This document shows positions 16,817 through 25,691 of a DNA stretch of 64,000 nucleotides, piece after piece. This DNA is from an uncultured Dialister sp. (GTDB lineage Bacteria; Bacillota; Negativicutes; Veillonellales; Dialisteraceae), in NCBI GenBank assembly GCA_900314595.1, contig OMVW01000001.1, forward strand, positions 145,065 through 209,064, given 5' to 3'. The position numbers and the translations under genes were made by a program. Position 1 is the first letter of the stretch; the number at the start of each line of letters is the position of its first letter. The notes beneath the pieces are model-generated. The model had not been told where the DNA came from. It saw only the letters and a list, made by a program, of their open reading frames with translations, and did no database searches.

Positions 16817-18550
16817 TTACTTATTAACAAAAATTGTTGAGATATCTGCTGATTCCCCGGAGGATGTATTATCTGCCTCGTTTTTAGATGGGGAATTATT
16901 TTTCCTGGCGGCTGCTTTTGCTTTTTTTGCTGCTTCCAGAGCTTCGCGTGCCGCTTTTTCTTCTGCGATTTTCTGCTTGATGGCCCGTGTCTGATAAACG
17001 GGATATCTTGGAGAAGGAGATACAAGTGCATTGATTTCAAAGAGGCGGTTCCACGGGAATTCAGCGGATATAGTGGCAGGATTAAGACCTATTTTTTTCG
17101 CTGCAAATTCCTGTATTTCTGCGACCATTTCTTCTTTAATTTCAGGGGTAGGAACCATGTTGTCCGTTTCTTTTTCTGTGATTCTGGCTATATTTTTGCG
17201 AACATTTGCCTGATAAGCCCAATTATCGATATATTGTTCTGTAAGCATATTTTTATGATTTTCTTTTGACATTTCAGGTGCAAGAATTGCTTGTGCAATA
17301 GCATAGCCAATTGTATTGGAAGCAGTATTCCAGCCATTGTATGCAGTGACTTTATACAGAAGATCATCCTTGCTCAGAAGGTTCATAAGTGTATTGTCTG
17401 AGCCATTAGCGAAATATACATCCACGATAGATACAGGGACGTCCCTCTCTGTAATATTTTTGATTTCGCTTACAAAATCGGTGGTACTCTGTTTCAGCAT
17501 TCCAAAATTATTGAATTGCCCGGACTCACCGGTAGAACTGATTGGCGTGTTGACTGCCAGTACAATGTCAGGAATATTTTTGCCTGCCATGGTTCCCCCT
17601 GCGGCGGTGATGTGCTCCCTGATTGTTTTTCCTATAGGCTGGCTTTCATAGCTTGGTACAGTATCTTCTGCGCGTCCCAGAGGATAGATAACGGAGAAAG
17701 TTGGCTTTAGTTTTTTTTCATCATTGTGGTATCGGGCAATTAAAAGTAATGCCAGCTGGTCAGCCCCGGGGAAGGAACCGTATTTCGTTTTCGGAAGTTT
17801 ATTTGCATCGATAGAAAGATATCTGTATTCAAGGGAGGATTGTGAATTTTTACTGTTATCGTCATGACCTTCACAGAAATAGGTAAAAACTCCATCCCGT
17901 GTATCTTTGATAAGCATACGATTAATAGTATTGTTTTTGGTCCGACGTTTAAACCAGTCCTGTAGATACTCGGACGGTATCGACAATTTGAGGGATAGGA
18001 GTTCTCCTGCTTCATCCGTGGTAATATTGCCGCTATCCATCTTGTCCTGTAGACCGGAAAGCCGGTAGATATCGTTTCCATATTTACTGTAGTAGTAAGG
18101 CTCTACTCCGCTTTTGGAAGCATAGGGGGTACGCATGATGGTACCGAAGCCGTAAATTGGGACTTTAGGGAATCGGGCGTGAAGCTGCCTTATTTTATTT
18201 TCTCTTGCCATTAATATTGAAAGAGCTTCATTATGTTTCCGGGAGTCTACAAGACCACCGTAGATAAGGGAATCAGTAGAAATAATGGCAGCATCAGCCT
18301 GGTCCATATTGCGAATGAGCCAATTCCAGATCTGGTCAGGATACCCCCGATAATTTTTACCGGATAAAAACGCCCTCGGGGGTGTTAAAATGGTATATCC
18401 GGCTTTTTCCGCAGTGGATACAGTGTAATCAAAACTGACAGGGCGGTCATCCTGAGGTACCAGCAGGATTGTTTTTGCTTCTATATTTGAATACAGTCCG
18501 GATAAGATGGCTGTTAACGCTAAAGCAAGAACTTTTTTATGATTTATCAA
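16817..18550 (-). CDS. DUF4127 family secreted protein with charged C-terminal tail
   Basis: This 577-residue protein belongs to DUF4127, judged by the N-terminal block LLVPQDDRPVS and the following ISTDSLIYGGLVDSR stretch. No activity has been established that I know of. A signal peptide is visible (KK followed by LALALTAILSGLYS, likely cleaved near residue 25), so it is exported. The last ~60 residues are an Ala/Lys/Glu-rich helix (about 517-545) followed by a Ser/Asn/Asp-rich tail, an addition that looks like a wall- or membrane-contacting extension. The start is a TTG preceded by an excellent AGGAGGT. It lies 75 nt downstream of tRNA-Ser with a terminator hairpin between, so it is expressed by read-through or from an unseen promoter. 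Confidence 0.8.
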   Translation of the reverse strand: MINHKKVLALALTAILSGLYSNIEAKTILLVPQDDRPVSFDYTVSTAEKAGYTILTPPRAFLSGKNYRGYPDQIWNWLIRNMDQADAAIISTDSLIYGGLVDSRKHNEALSILMARENKIRQLHARFPKVPIYGFGTIMRTPYASKSGVEPYYYSKYGNDIYRLSGLQDKMDSGNITTDEAGELLSLKLSIPSEYLQDWFKRRTKNNTINRMLIKDTRDGVFTYFCEGHDDNSKNSQSSLEYRYLSIDANKLPKTKYGSFPGADQLALLLIARYHNDEKKLKPTFSVIYPLGRAEDTVPSYESQPIGKTIREHITAAGGTMAGKNIPDIVLAVNTPISSTGESGQFNNFGMLKQSTTDFVSEIKNITERDVPVSIVDVYFANGSDNTLMNLLSKDDLLYKVTAYNGWNTASNTIGYAIAQAILAPEMSKENHKNMLTEQYIDNWAYQANVRKNIARITEKETDNMVPTPEIKEEMVAEIQEFAAKKIGLNPATISAEFPWNRLFEINALVSPSPRYPVYQTRAIKQKIAEEKAAREALEAAKKAKAAARKNNSPSKNEADNTSSGESADISTIFVNK

Positions 18551-18590
18551 TTAAATACCTCCTGTAAACTCAGCCTGAAGGTTTTTGAAT

Positions 18591-18618
18591 AAAATAAAAA
18601 AGCACCCGAACAGGTGCT
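18591..18618 (-). terminator. Terminator after tRNA-Ser (minus strand)
   Basis: AGCACC-CGAACA-GGTGCT (18601-18618) is followed, reading the minus strand, by TTTTTATTTT. It sits between tRNA-Ser and the DUF4127 gene. Confidence 0.75.
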
Positions 18619-18625
18619 GTGTTTT

Positions 18626-18714
18626 TGGCGGAGCAGGTGGGATTCGAACCCACGGGCCCCTGAGGGCTAACGGATTTCGAGTCCGCCTCGTTATGACCGC
18701 TTCGATACTGCTCC
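18626..18714 (-). tRNA. tRNA-Ser(CGA)
   Basis: On the minus strand a full class II tRNA of 89 nt is present, including encoded CCA. The acceptor GGAGCAG pairs with CTGCTCC. The anticodon loop CTCGAAA gives anticodon CGA (plus-strand 18677-18679), reading UCG. A long variable arm (about 18651-18668) and the T-arm GTGGGTTCGAATCCCAC are evident. It lies 11 nt downstream of tadA and is probably cotranscribed with it. Confidence 0.96.
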
Positions 18715-18725
18715 TGATTCGCTCT

Positions 18726-19175
18726 TCATGCCCGCTTTTCAATAAAGAAATTATCCAGTATATTCCGACATTGCTGTTCCAGAATACCTGTGGATACATC
18801 TATATGATGGTTCAGAATATCAGTTTTGTGAATATGGAACCTGGATTGAATGGCACCGTATTGTTCATTGCCTGCTCCGTAAACCAAACGACTTATTCTG
18901 GCATTCAGCAGTGCACCGGCGCACATTGGGCATGGCTCTATGGTAACATAAAGGACTGCCCTCGTCAAACGCCACGAACCCAGGAACTCTGCAGCTTTTC
19001 TAAGTACGAGTATTTCTGCATGAGCGGTGGGATCATTATTCTGCTCTTTACGATTGTGATCAGAAGCTATAATTACATCATTCCACACAAGAACGGCACC
19101 AATAGGAATTTCATTTTCTCTTGCTGCGATTTTTGCTTCAATTACAGCCAGTTTCATATAATCTATATCATTCAA
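18726..19175 (-). CDS. tadA: tRNA-specific adenosine deaminase TadA
   Basis: TadA converts the wobble adenosine of tRNA-Arg(ACG) to inosine. The 149-residue protein has the cytidine-deaminase-fold zinc motifs HAE (His52, Glu54) and PCPMC (Cys82 and Cys85), and the family stretch RLVYGAGNEQYGAI. A minus-strand promoter fits upstream. The linked tRNA-Ser gene is a common Firmicute arrangement; the dnaX and SRP RNA genes often found alongside are not here. Confidence 0.95.
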   Translation of the reverse strand: MNDIDYMKLAVIEAKIAARENEIPIGAVLVWNDVIIASDHNRKEQNNDPTAHAEILVLRKAAEFLGSWRLTRAVLYVTIEPCPMCAGALLNARISRLVYGAGNEQYGAIQSRFHIHKTDILNHHIDVSTGILEQQCRNILDNFFIEKRA

Positions 19176-19224
19176 TTTTATTATCCTTTATGGGAAGTAA
19201 CAGAATTTATCTTTTTATAAGGTT

Positions 19225-19253
19225 AACATAAATATAGTGGAAATTAAAGTCAA
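19225..19253 (-). promoter_or_regulatory. Promoter of the tadA-tRNA-Ser unit (minus strand)
   Basis: On the minus strand TTGACT (19248-19253), a 17-nt spacer and TATGTT (19225-19230) would start transcription about 45 nt before tadA. Confidence 0.5.
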
Positions 19254-19305
19254 AGCAGGTTAAAATAATAATAGTTATTTTGAGTTATTCAGAAAGGTGA
19301 CAAAT

Positions 19306-19752
19306 ATGGCAGAAGAAAAAAGAGTAAATCTTAAAGCACAGAAATTTGAACAGTATACCAAAGCTAATAAACTGGATTACTTTGTAAAAAATCCGGTTCA
19401 TGATGAAGCTGATACAGTTGTGTTCCAATCTCAAATTCAGGTAGAAGGCCAGAGGATTCCTATGGGAATTATTACGGACAGCACAATCTACACGATTATC
19501 CGCGTTCAGGTGGGAAGCGGACTTGTCAAGGAAAGCAATAAGAATGAATTTCTTGAATATCTGAACGCCCTTAACAGAAGTTATAAAGTATTTAAATATG
19601 TGGCAGCGGATGATGGCTCCGTTTTTCTGGATGCCTGCCTGCCAAGCACCAACGAAAGCTTCGATCCTGAGATTGTTCGTGTAGTACTTGATGTGGTTGT
19701 AGATCATTTAAATAGTGAATACAAGAACATTATGAAGAAGGCCTGGGTCTAA
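19306..19752 (+). CDS. YbjN-like small acidic protein
   Basis: This 148-residue soluble protein resembles the YbjN / type III secretion chaperone-like fold: a central beta region (VVFQSQIQVEGQRIPMGIITDSTIYTI), then an EFLEYLNALNRSYKVFKY helix-strand, a DDGSVFLDACLP strand pair and a C-terminal helix ending in EYKNIMKKAWV. The assignment is by general pattern and is tentative. The ATG at 19306 is used because AAAGGTG lies 7 nt upstream; an earlier GTG at 19297 overlaps that site. It is a single gene bounded by the divergent tadA and its own terminator. Confidence 0.7.
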   Translation: MAEEKRVNLKAQKFEQYTKANKLDYFVKNPVHDEADTVVFQSQIQVEGQRIPMGIITDSTIYTIIRVQVGSGLVKESNKNEFLEYLNALNRSYKVFKYVAADDGSVFLDACLPSTNESFDPEIVRVVLDVVVDHLNSEYKNIMKKAWV

Positions 19753-19819
19753 TTTCTAACAGATTTGGCCAGATAATTCAGTGTTTAGCTTCATCAGATT
19801 GAATTAAAATAAACAGGTT

Positions 19820-19900
19820 AAACCTCCGGTAATACTGAATCGGATAAAGCAATTTTAGGTTGATTTATCAATTCAGATATACTTGGAGGTTTTTATTTTT
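19820..19900 (+). terminator. Terminator after the YbjN-like gene
   Basis: AAACCTCC (about 19820-19827) pairs with GGAGGTTT (about 19885-19892), and an inner stem ACTGAAT/ATTCAG (with a small bulge) extends it. The T-rich tract TTTTTATTTTT follows. Confidence 0.65.
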
Positions 19901-20120
19901 AAAAATGACAATAAATATATATGAAATTTTAAAAGATCTCTATATAAAAGATAATTGATTAATTGTTACACCATTTATACAGCCGGGGCAGATATAGAAC
20001 GTTTTATTGAACTTCAGGGAAGGTGCAATAATTGGGACGTTGAGTATATTATTCTATAGGAGTTAATGATAATATTGCATAGCTATTGAGAATAAAAGGT
20101 GATAAAATAAAACAGAAAAT
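19901..20120 (+). other. AT-rich leader region before recJ with a possible mini-ORF
   Basis: Apart from AT-rich sequence the only structure I see is AGGAG (20059-20063) followed by ATG at 20067 and a stop after seven codons, which could be a leader peptide. There is no recognisable riboswitch or RNA gene here. Confidence 0.3.
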
Positions 20121-22139
20121 ATGACGATAAAGGACTTGCCTGATATGGAAACAGAAAAGATGAAATATAAATGGAATTTAACAGCAGATACTGAAAGCAG
20201 AGTTTCTATTCCACTATTTTTTAAAGCGCATCATATACCTGACGGGCTTGCCCGTATTCTGATGCGGCGTAATATTGTTGATGAGGAAACCCTTTCTCAT
20301 TTCCTTTATGATGACCTTGATAATCTTTTTGATCCATTCCTAATGAGAGGAATGGATCAAGCGGTGAATCGCATTATAGAAGCGATCGGGCATCAGGAAA
20401 AAATAGTTATTTATGGCGATTATGATGTCGACGGTATTACCGCCACCTCTATTATGTACCGCTGCCTTTACTCACTTCATGCAAAAGTAGGATATTATAT
20501 ACCGCAAAGAGAAGTAGAAGGTTATGGACTGAATAAGAAAGCTTTGGATAAACTGGCATGTGAAGGTTATAGTCTACTTATTACCGTGGATTGTGGTATA
20601 AGTTCGGCACAATTGATTGCCGAAGCTCCTGAGACACTTGATATCATAGTGACTGACCATCATACTCCTCCGGAAGTAATTCCGGATTGTATTGCCGTTC
20701 TAAATCCCCACCAGGCGGACTGCTCGTATCCGTTTAAAGAATTGGCTGGCTGTGGCGTGGCTTATACCTTATGCCGTGGACTTCATTTACGGCTGGATCA
20801 AATTGATTATTATAATGATTTGGAACTTGTAGCACTTGGAACTATTGCAGACGTAGTATCCCTGACTGGAGAAAATCGCATTCTTGTCAGGGAAGGAATG
20901 AAACGTTTTGTTCATACGCCCATAAAAGGATTGTCAGCCCTTCTATATGCATCCGGTATTATACATGAAGATACGGTAGAAATAAAAAGGGCGGATCAGA
21001 TTTCCTTTGGCCTTGCTCCAAGATTGAATGCTGCTGGCAGGATAGATCATGCGGAAACCGGTGTACAATTATTGACAACCGAATCTTCATCTGAAGCGGA
21101 AAAACTGGCAAACAGGCTTTGCGAAATTAACATGACCAGACAGCAGATTGAGAAAAAGATTTATGAAGAAGCCCGGGAAAGGATTGGAGAGCTTCAGATT
21201 GAAAAGGATCCGACTCTTGTTATAGATGGCGATGACTGGCATCCCGGGGTGATAGGAATCGTTGCATCGAGGATCCTGGAAAATTTTCACCGCCCTGTCT
21301 TTGTAATTACAGTCAGAAATGGGATTGGTAAGGGCTCCTGCAGAAGTATTCCTGCATTCAATATATATGAGGCGCTGGCTGCCAATTCTGATCTTCTGCT
21401 CCAGTTTGGTGGACATAAAATGGCTGCCGGCTTTTCGATAAAAAAGGAGAATATTCCTTTATTCAGAAAGCGTATGAATCATTTAGCTGCCGGGATACTT
21501 CGACCAGAAGATTTTATCCCTGTCCTGAATGTAGAAGATACCCTTTCCCTTGATGAACTTTCATTGGATTTTATTCAGTCTCTGGACCTGCTGGAACCTT
21601 GTGGATGCGATAATCCCAAACCTTTATTTTCCACTAAGGGCGCTTTTGTAGAGACATCACGTCATATAGGGCAGGAGGGTAGGCATTTTAAATGCCAGCT
21701 TTCCAGAAACAATGATTTAATTGATGTCATTTGCTGGGGGACCGGTGCTGAAAGTCCCTGTCAGGCAGGAGATGTGATAGATCTTGTTTACGAACCTGAA
21801 ATTCACGATTGGTACGGCAGGCATGTTCAGCTTATCTGCAAAGATATAAAGCAGGAGAAGGTTCATATTCTTGATAGGAACTACCTGGTCAATGTCTACA
21901 GGAAACTCGATTCTATTTTGAGAAATATGCCCAAACCGGTTAAAGAAGTCCATTACCAGCTTATTGGGAAATTTGATTTCGATCCGATTTACCTGAAAAT
22001 GGCACTCGCCGTTTTCGAGGAATTGGAGATTATTTCCCGTTACAGCAGGAATGGGGAAGAATTCTACCAGCGAAGAATTGTACATAAGAGGTTGGATTTA
22101 CTATCATCTTCCGTTTATAGAAAGCATATGAGCCAGTGA
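20121..22139 (+). CDS. recJ: Single-stranded-DNA exonuclease RecJ
   Basis: RecJ is a 5'-3' ssDNA exonuclease of recombination and mismatch repair. The protein (up to 672 residues) contains the DHH-family motifs IYGDYDVDGIT, TVDCGIS and TDHHTPP, the DHHA1 motif GGHKMAAGFS, and a C-terminal OB-type region. The start is uncertain: ATGs at 20121, 20145 and 20160 are all in frame and none has a strong ribosome-binding site; the last (MKYKW) resembles other RecJ N-termini best. The recJ-rel-dtd order is Bacillus-like but apt, normally between recJ and rel, is absent. Confidence 0.94.
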   Translation: MTIKDLPDMETEKMKYKWNLTADTESRVSIPLFFKAHHIPDGLARILMRRNIVDEETLSHFLYDDLDNLFDPFLMRGMDQAVNRIIEAIGHQEKIVIYGDYDVDGITATSIMYRCLYSLHAKVGYYIPQREVEGYGLNKKALDKLACEGYSLLITVDCGISSAQLIAEAPETLDIIVTDHHTPPEVIPDCIAVLNPHQADCSYPFKELAGCGVAYTLCRGLHLRLDQIDYYNDLELVALGTIADVVSLTGENRILVREGMKRFVHTPIKGLSALLYASGIIHEDTVEIKRADQISFGLAPRLNAAGRIDHAETGVQLLTTESSSEAEKLANRLCEINMTRQQIEKKIYEEARERIGELQIEKDPTLVIDGDDWHPGVIGIVASRILENFHRPVFVITVRNGIGKGSCRSIPAFNIYEALAANSDLLLQFGGHKMAAGFSIKKENIPLFRKRMNHLAAGILRPEDFIPVLNVEDTLSLDELSLDFIQSLDLLEPCGCDNPKPLFSTKGAFVETSRHIGQEGRHFKCQLSRNNDLIDVICWGTGAESPCQAGDVIDLVYEPEIHDWYGRHVQLICKDIKQEKVHILDRNYLVNVYRKLDSILRNMPKPVKEVHYQLIGKFDFDPIYLKMALAVFEELEIISRYSRNGEEFYQRRIVHKRLDLLSSSVYRKHMSQ

Positions 22140-22149
22140 GGTGATTGCT

Positions 22150-24558
22150 ATGAGTGATAATTCAGATTTAAACAATAATAAAATGCCTGAAAATAAAACG
22201 GCTGAGCAGGAAACTTCACAGGCCGTAAATCCAAATACTGTTTTTAACAGAAATCTTAATGAAGAAACCATTCATACAGATGCATCAGCTTCAACTCTGG
22301 CTGAATTCCTTATCCATCAGGAGGAATATGTAAAGAAGCAGAAAGAAAAAAAGAGCTGGATCGGTGAAAAGGAAGAAGAATACAAGAAACTTTTTGAAAA
22401 AATAAAAACCTATATTAAAGATCCGAAAAGTCTTGATGCTATTGAAGAAGCCTATGAGCTGGCTGCCAAAGCCCATGCTGAACAGGTTCGTGCAACGGGA
22501 GAGCCTTACATTATTCATCCACTTTCAGTGGCCTATATACTGGCCGAACTGGAAATGGATGCCCAGGGTATTATTGCGGCCCTTCTTCATGATGTTGTAG
22601 AAGATACTGAGTATACACTGGAAGATATTAAGATGATGTTTGGTGATGAAGTGGCATTCCTTGTCGACGGAGTCACTAAACTATCCCAGTTTCACTATAA
22701 AGATAAAGAGGACCAGCAGCTGGAAAATTTCAGGAAAATGTTCCTTGCTATGGCGAAGGATATCCGCGTAGTCGTTATCAAACTGGCTGACCGCCTTCAT
22801 AACATGCGTACCCTGGGGGTATTCCGCAGGGAAAAACAGGAAAGGATCGCCAAGGAAACACTGGAAATATATGCCCCGCTTGCCCACAGACTCGGTATTT
22901 ATAATATCAAATGGGAACTGGAAGACCTGTGTTTCCATTATCTATATCCGGAAGAATACTATGACCTCGTCCGGCAGATGAAGCAGAAACGGAAGGCCCG
23001 TGAAGAAATTGTTAATGATACCATGCGTGTTCTCCATGATCATATTCAGGAAGCTGGAATCAAGGCGACGATTACGGGACGCCCTAAACACTTTTATAGT
23101 ATTTATAAAAAGATGAAAAGGGATAATAAGGACTTATCCCAGATTTATGATTTATACGCTGTTCGTGTCATAGTGGATACGATTCCTCAGTGTTATGCAG
23201 TTCTGGGTATTGCTCATTCCCTTTGGAAGCCTCTGCCCAATCGTTTTAAAGATTATATTGCCGTTCCAAAACCAAATATGTATCAGTCTCTTCATACCAC
23301 GGTTATTGGCACGAGGGGACAGCCTGTTGAAATACAGATCCGAACCTGGGAAATGCACCATATTTCCGAATATGGTGTTGCAGCCCACTGGCGTTACAAG
23401 GAAGGAAAGCAGGCAGGTTCTAAGGATTTTGACGCAAAAATAAGCTGGCTGAGAAGGATTCTGGAGTGGCAGGACACCAGCAATCCTAAAGAATTTATGA
23501 ATGCTCTGAAGCTGGATGTATTCTCTGATGAAGTCTTTGTTTTTACTCCTAAAGGGGATGTCATTAACCTGCCCAAGGGCTCCATACCTATCGATTTTGC
23601 CTACCGTATTCATACGGAAGTAGGTAACCGGTGCGTGGGAGCAAAAGTCAATAATAAAATTGTTCCCCTGGATACGAAACTAAAGAATGGGGATATCGTA
23701 TCCATTATTACATCCAAAACGGGGAAACCCAGTTACGACTGGATTAATATGGTTGGGGCAGCTGACAGTAAGGCAAAAATCAGAAGCTGGTTCAAGAAGG
23801 AAAACCGAACAGAAAATATCGCAAGGGGTCAGGAACTTCTGATTCAGGAAACGGATCGCCTGGGATATGAGTGGAAGAAATTGACTGCTAAAGATCGTCT
23901 TGCTCAGGTGGCTAAAGCGTTTAACAACATAACTGTAGATGATTTATATGCTTCTGTCGGTTTTGGCGGAATTGCAGTCAAGAGTGTTATGCTGAAACTG
24001 ACTGAGCTCTATAAAAGGGAACTCAATGAGCAGCAGCCCATGCCGCAAAAAACAGCAAAAGCTCTTGAAAATCTGAAGATGAGGAGGGTAAAAACCCATT
24101 CCAACAGCGGTATACTTGTGAAAGGAGAAGAGGGACTGGAAGTTCATCTTTCCAAATGCTGCAATCCGGTTCCCGGTGATGAAATTGTAGGTTTTGTAAC
24201 AAGAGGACGTGGAGTTTCCGTTCACAGGGCTGATTGTCCCAATGCTATTAATTTCCCTGATAAAGACCGAATGATTGATGTGGCCTGGGAAGCACAGACA
24301 AATACAATGTTCCTTGTTACCATCGAGGTCATCAGTTATGACAGGACAGGACTCATGGCAGATATTTTGGCTGCTTTGACTGAAATGAAGTTATCAGTTT
24401 CTGCTGCCACCGTTAAAGTTGAAAATAACGGTATGGCTGTGATGCATTTAGGAATCCAGATCAAGGATTTGCAGCAGCTCGATTATATTATGACTAAAAT
24501 CAGAAGAATCAAGGGCGTTCATTCCGTACGCCGCATGCATTCAGTAAAAGGAGAATAA
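22150..24558 (+). CDS. rel: Bifunctional (p)ppGpp synthetase/hydrolase Rel
   Basis: Rel makes and degrades the stringent-response alarmone. The 802 residues consist of a poorly conserved acidic N-terminal extension (about 1-70), an HD hydrolase domain with HDVVEDT, a synthetase domain (about 240-370, YDLYAVRVIV, PKPNMYQSLHTTV), a TGS domain (VFTPKGDVINLPKGS), the zinc-finger/helical region with KCCNPVPGDEI, and a C-terminal ACT domain. An intact HD motif indicates that the hydrolase is active. The ATG at 22150 is preferred over GTG 22141 because GAGGTGAT precedes it by 4-5 nt. It begins just after the recJ stop. Confidence 0.95.
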   Translation: MSDNSDLNNNKMPENKTAEQETSQAVNPNTVFNRNLNEETIHTDASASTLAEFLIHQEEYVKKQKEKKSWIGEKEEEYKKLFEKIKTYIKDPKSLDAIEEAYELAAKAHAEQVRATGEPYIIHPLSVAYILAELEMDAQGIIAALLHDVVEDTEYTLEDIKMMFGDEVAFLVDGVTKLSQFHYKDKEDQQLENFRKMFLAMAKDIRVVVIKLADRLHNMRTLGVFRREKQERIAKETLEIYAPLAHRLGIYNIKWELEDLCFHYLYPEEYYDLVRQMKQKRKAREEIVNDTMRVLHDHIQEAGIKATITGRPKHFYSIYKKMKRDNKDLSQIYDLYAVRVIVDTIPQCYAVLGIAHSLWKPLPNRFKDYIAVPKPNMYQSLHTTVIGTRGQPVEIQIRTWEMHHISEYGVAAHWRYKEGKQAGSKDFDAKISWLRRILEWQDTSNPKEFMNALKLDVFSDEVFVFTPKGDVINLPKGSIPIDFAYRIHTEVGNRCVGAKVNNKIVPLDTKLKNGDIVSIITSKTGKPSYDWINMVGAADSKAKIRSWFKKENRTENIARGQELLIQETDRLGYEWKKLTAKDRLAQVAKAFNNITVDDLYASVGFGGIAVKSVMLKLTELYKRELNEQQPMPQKTAKALENLKMRRVKTHSNSGILVKGEEGLEVHLSKCCNPVPGDEIVGFVTRGRGVSVHRADCPNAINFPDKDRMIDVAWEAQTNTMFLVTIEVISYDRTGLMADILAALTEMKLSVSAATVKVENNGMAVMHLGIQIKDLQQLDYIMTKIRRIKGVHSVRRMHSVKGE

Positions 24559-24559
24559 A

Positions 24560-25009
24560 ATGAGGGCTGTCATTCAGCGTTGTAACTGGTGCCGGGTATC
24601 TTCCGAAGGTACCCCGGTTTCTTCTATCGGAAAAGGCCTTTCTGTCCTTCTGGGAGTCAAAAAAGGGGATACCTCAAAGGACGTTATTTACATTGCTGAT
24701 AAAATTCTGCATCTGCGGATTTTTGAAGATGAAAATGGGAAACTGAATCAGTCAATTCTTGATGTCGGTGGAGAGATTTCCATTGTTTCTCAGTTTACTC
24801 TTTATGGGGATGTCAGGAGAGGGAGAAGACCCAGCTTTACGGAAGCGGAACTGCCGGAGAAAGCCCGCCAATTATACCAGGAAGCAGTCGATTATTTCAG
24901 GAATGCAGGGATTAACGTTGGTACCGGGGAATTTCAGACGTATATGAAAGTGGCTCTTGAAAATGATGGCCCCGTCACGATTCTGATCGACAGTGATAAG
25001 ATTTTCTAA
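24560..25009 (+). CDS. dtd: D-aminoacyl-tRNA deacylase
   Basis: Dtd hydrolyses D-aminoacyl-tRNAs and Gly-tRNA(Ala), protecting translation quality. The 149-residue length is standard. The two signature motifs are present: SQFTLYGDVRRGRRPSF (the SQxxL site) and the C-terminal NDGPVTILIDS (the GP-containing cis-Gly-Pro motif). It starts one base after rel with AAGGAG upstream and follows it as in Bacillus. Confidence 0.96.
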   Translation: MRAVIQRCNWCRVSSEGTPVSSIGKGLSVLLGVKKGDTSKDVIYIADKILHLRIFEDENGKLNQSILDVGGEISIVSQFTLYGDVRRGRRPSFTEAELPEKARQLYQEAVDYFRNAGINVGTGEFQTYMKVALENDGPVTILIDSDKIF

Positions 25010-25049
25010 CCGTTCGTTTATATCGGGAATGGGAAGTAAGGTGGATGTA

Positions 25050-25691
25050 ATGAAAATTATGTACATGGTACTTGGTCCATTTATGACTAATACATATATT
25101 GTTTATAATGAAGAAACCATGGAAGGCCTTGTCGTTGATCCTTCTTTTACGCCCGAACAGTATATCAGGGTTATACATGATAAAGAAATCAACCTCAAAA
25201 CTATTCTTTTAACTCATGCTCATGTAGACCATATGGCAGGAATGAATATGCTCCGGCACGAATTCCCGGATGCTCTGATGTATATGGATAAAAGAGATCA
25301 ACCTCTTCTTCGTGATCCGGAACGCAATCTTTCTGAAGCGTTTTCCCCGCGAATCAAAGTGGAAGACGCGGATATCTGGGTTAAACACGGGGATGAGATC
25401 AAGACCTGTGGATTTATATTCCACGTGATTGATTCAGCAGGTCATACCCCGGGCGGGGTTTCTTATTATGAAAAATCAGAAGGCATTGTTTTTACTGGAG
25501 ATTCTCTTTTTCAGGGCTCTATAGGCAGGACAGACTTTCCGGGCGGTAATTTGAAAATGCTCATTGGGAATATAAAGAGAAATCTTTTGGCTCTTCCTGC
25601 ATCCACGATTGTTCTCTCCGGTCATGGCGGACAGACATCTATTGGGGCAGAAGACCGGACGAATCCCTTTCTTAATGGAGGTTTCCGATGA
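25050..25691 (+). CDS. Metallo-beta-lactamase-fold hydrolase (glyoxalase II-like)
   Basis: This 213-residue cytoplasmic hydrolase carries the binuclear zinc motif THAHVDH (HxHxDH), a second metal ligand in SAGHTPGG, a third in FTGDSLFQGSIGRTD, and the C-terminal GHGGQTSIGAEDRTNPFL, close to the YqgX/glyoxalase-II-like group. The substrate is not determinable. The ATG at 25050 is used because AAGGTGGA (25038-25045) precedes it; the upstream in-frame ATG at 24993 would overlap dtd. It lies in a rel-dtd-hydrolase-permease-fur run. Confidence 0.9.
   Translation: MKIMYMVLGPFMTNTYIVYNEETMEGLVVDPSFTPEQYIRVIHDKEINLKTILLTHAHVDHMAGMNMLRHEFPDALMYMDKRDQPLLRDPERNLSEAFSPRIKVEDADIWVKHGDEIKTCGFIFHVIDSAGHTPGGVSYYEKSEGIVFTGDSLFQGSIGRTDFPGGNLKMLIGNIKRNLLALPASTIVLSGHGGQTSIGAEDRTNPFLNGGFR

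Noticed and set aside
18715..18725. SRP (4.5S) RNA near tadA and tRNA-Ser
   Set aside because: That RNA often sits in this neighbourhood in Firmicutes, but only 11 nt separate the two genes and neither flank shows its conserved tetraloop hairpin.
18585..19220. A 211-codon plus-strand frame
   Set aside because: It runs antisense through tRNA-Ser and tadA, both of which are certain, and its sequence resembles no protein family.
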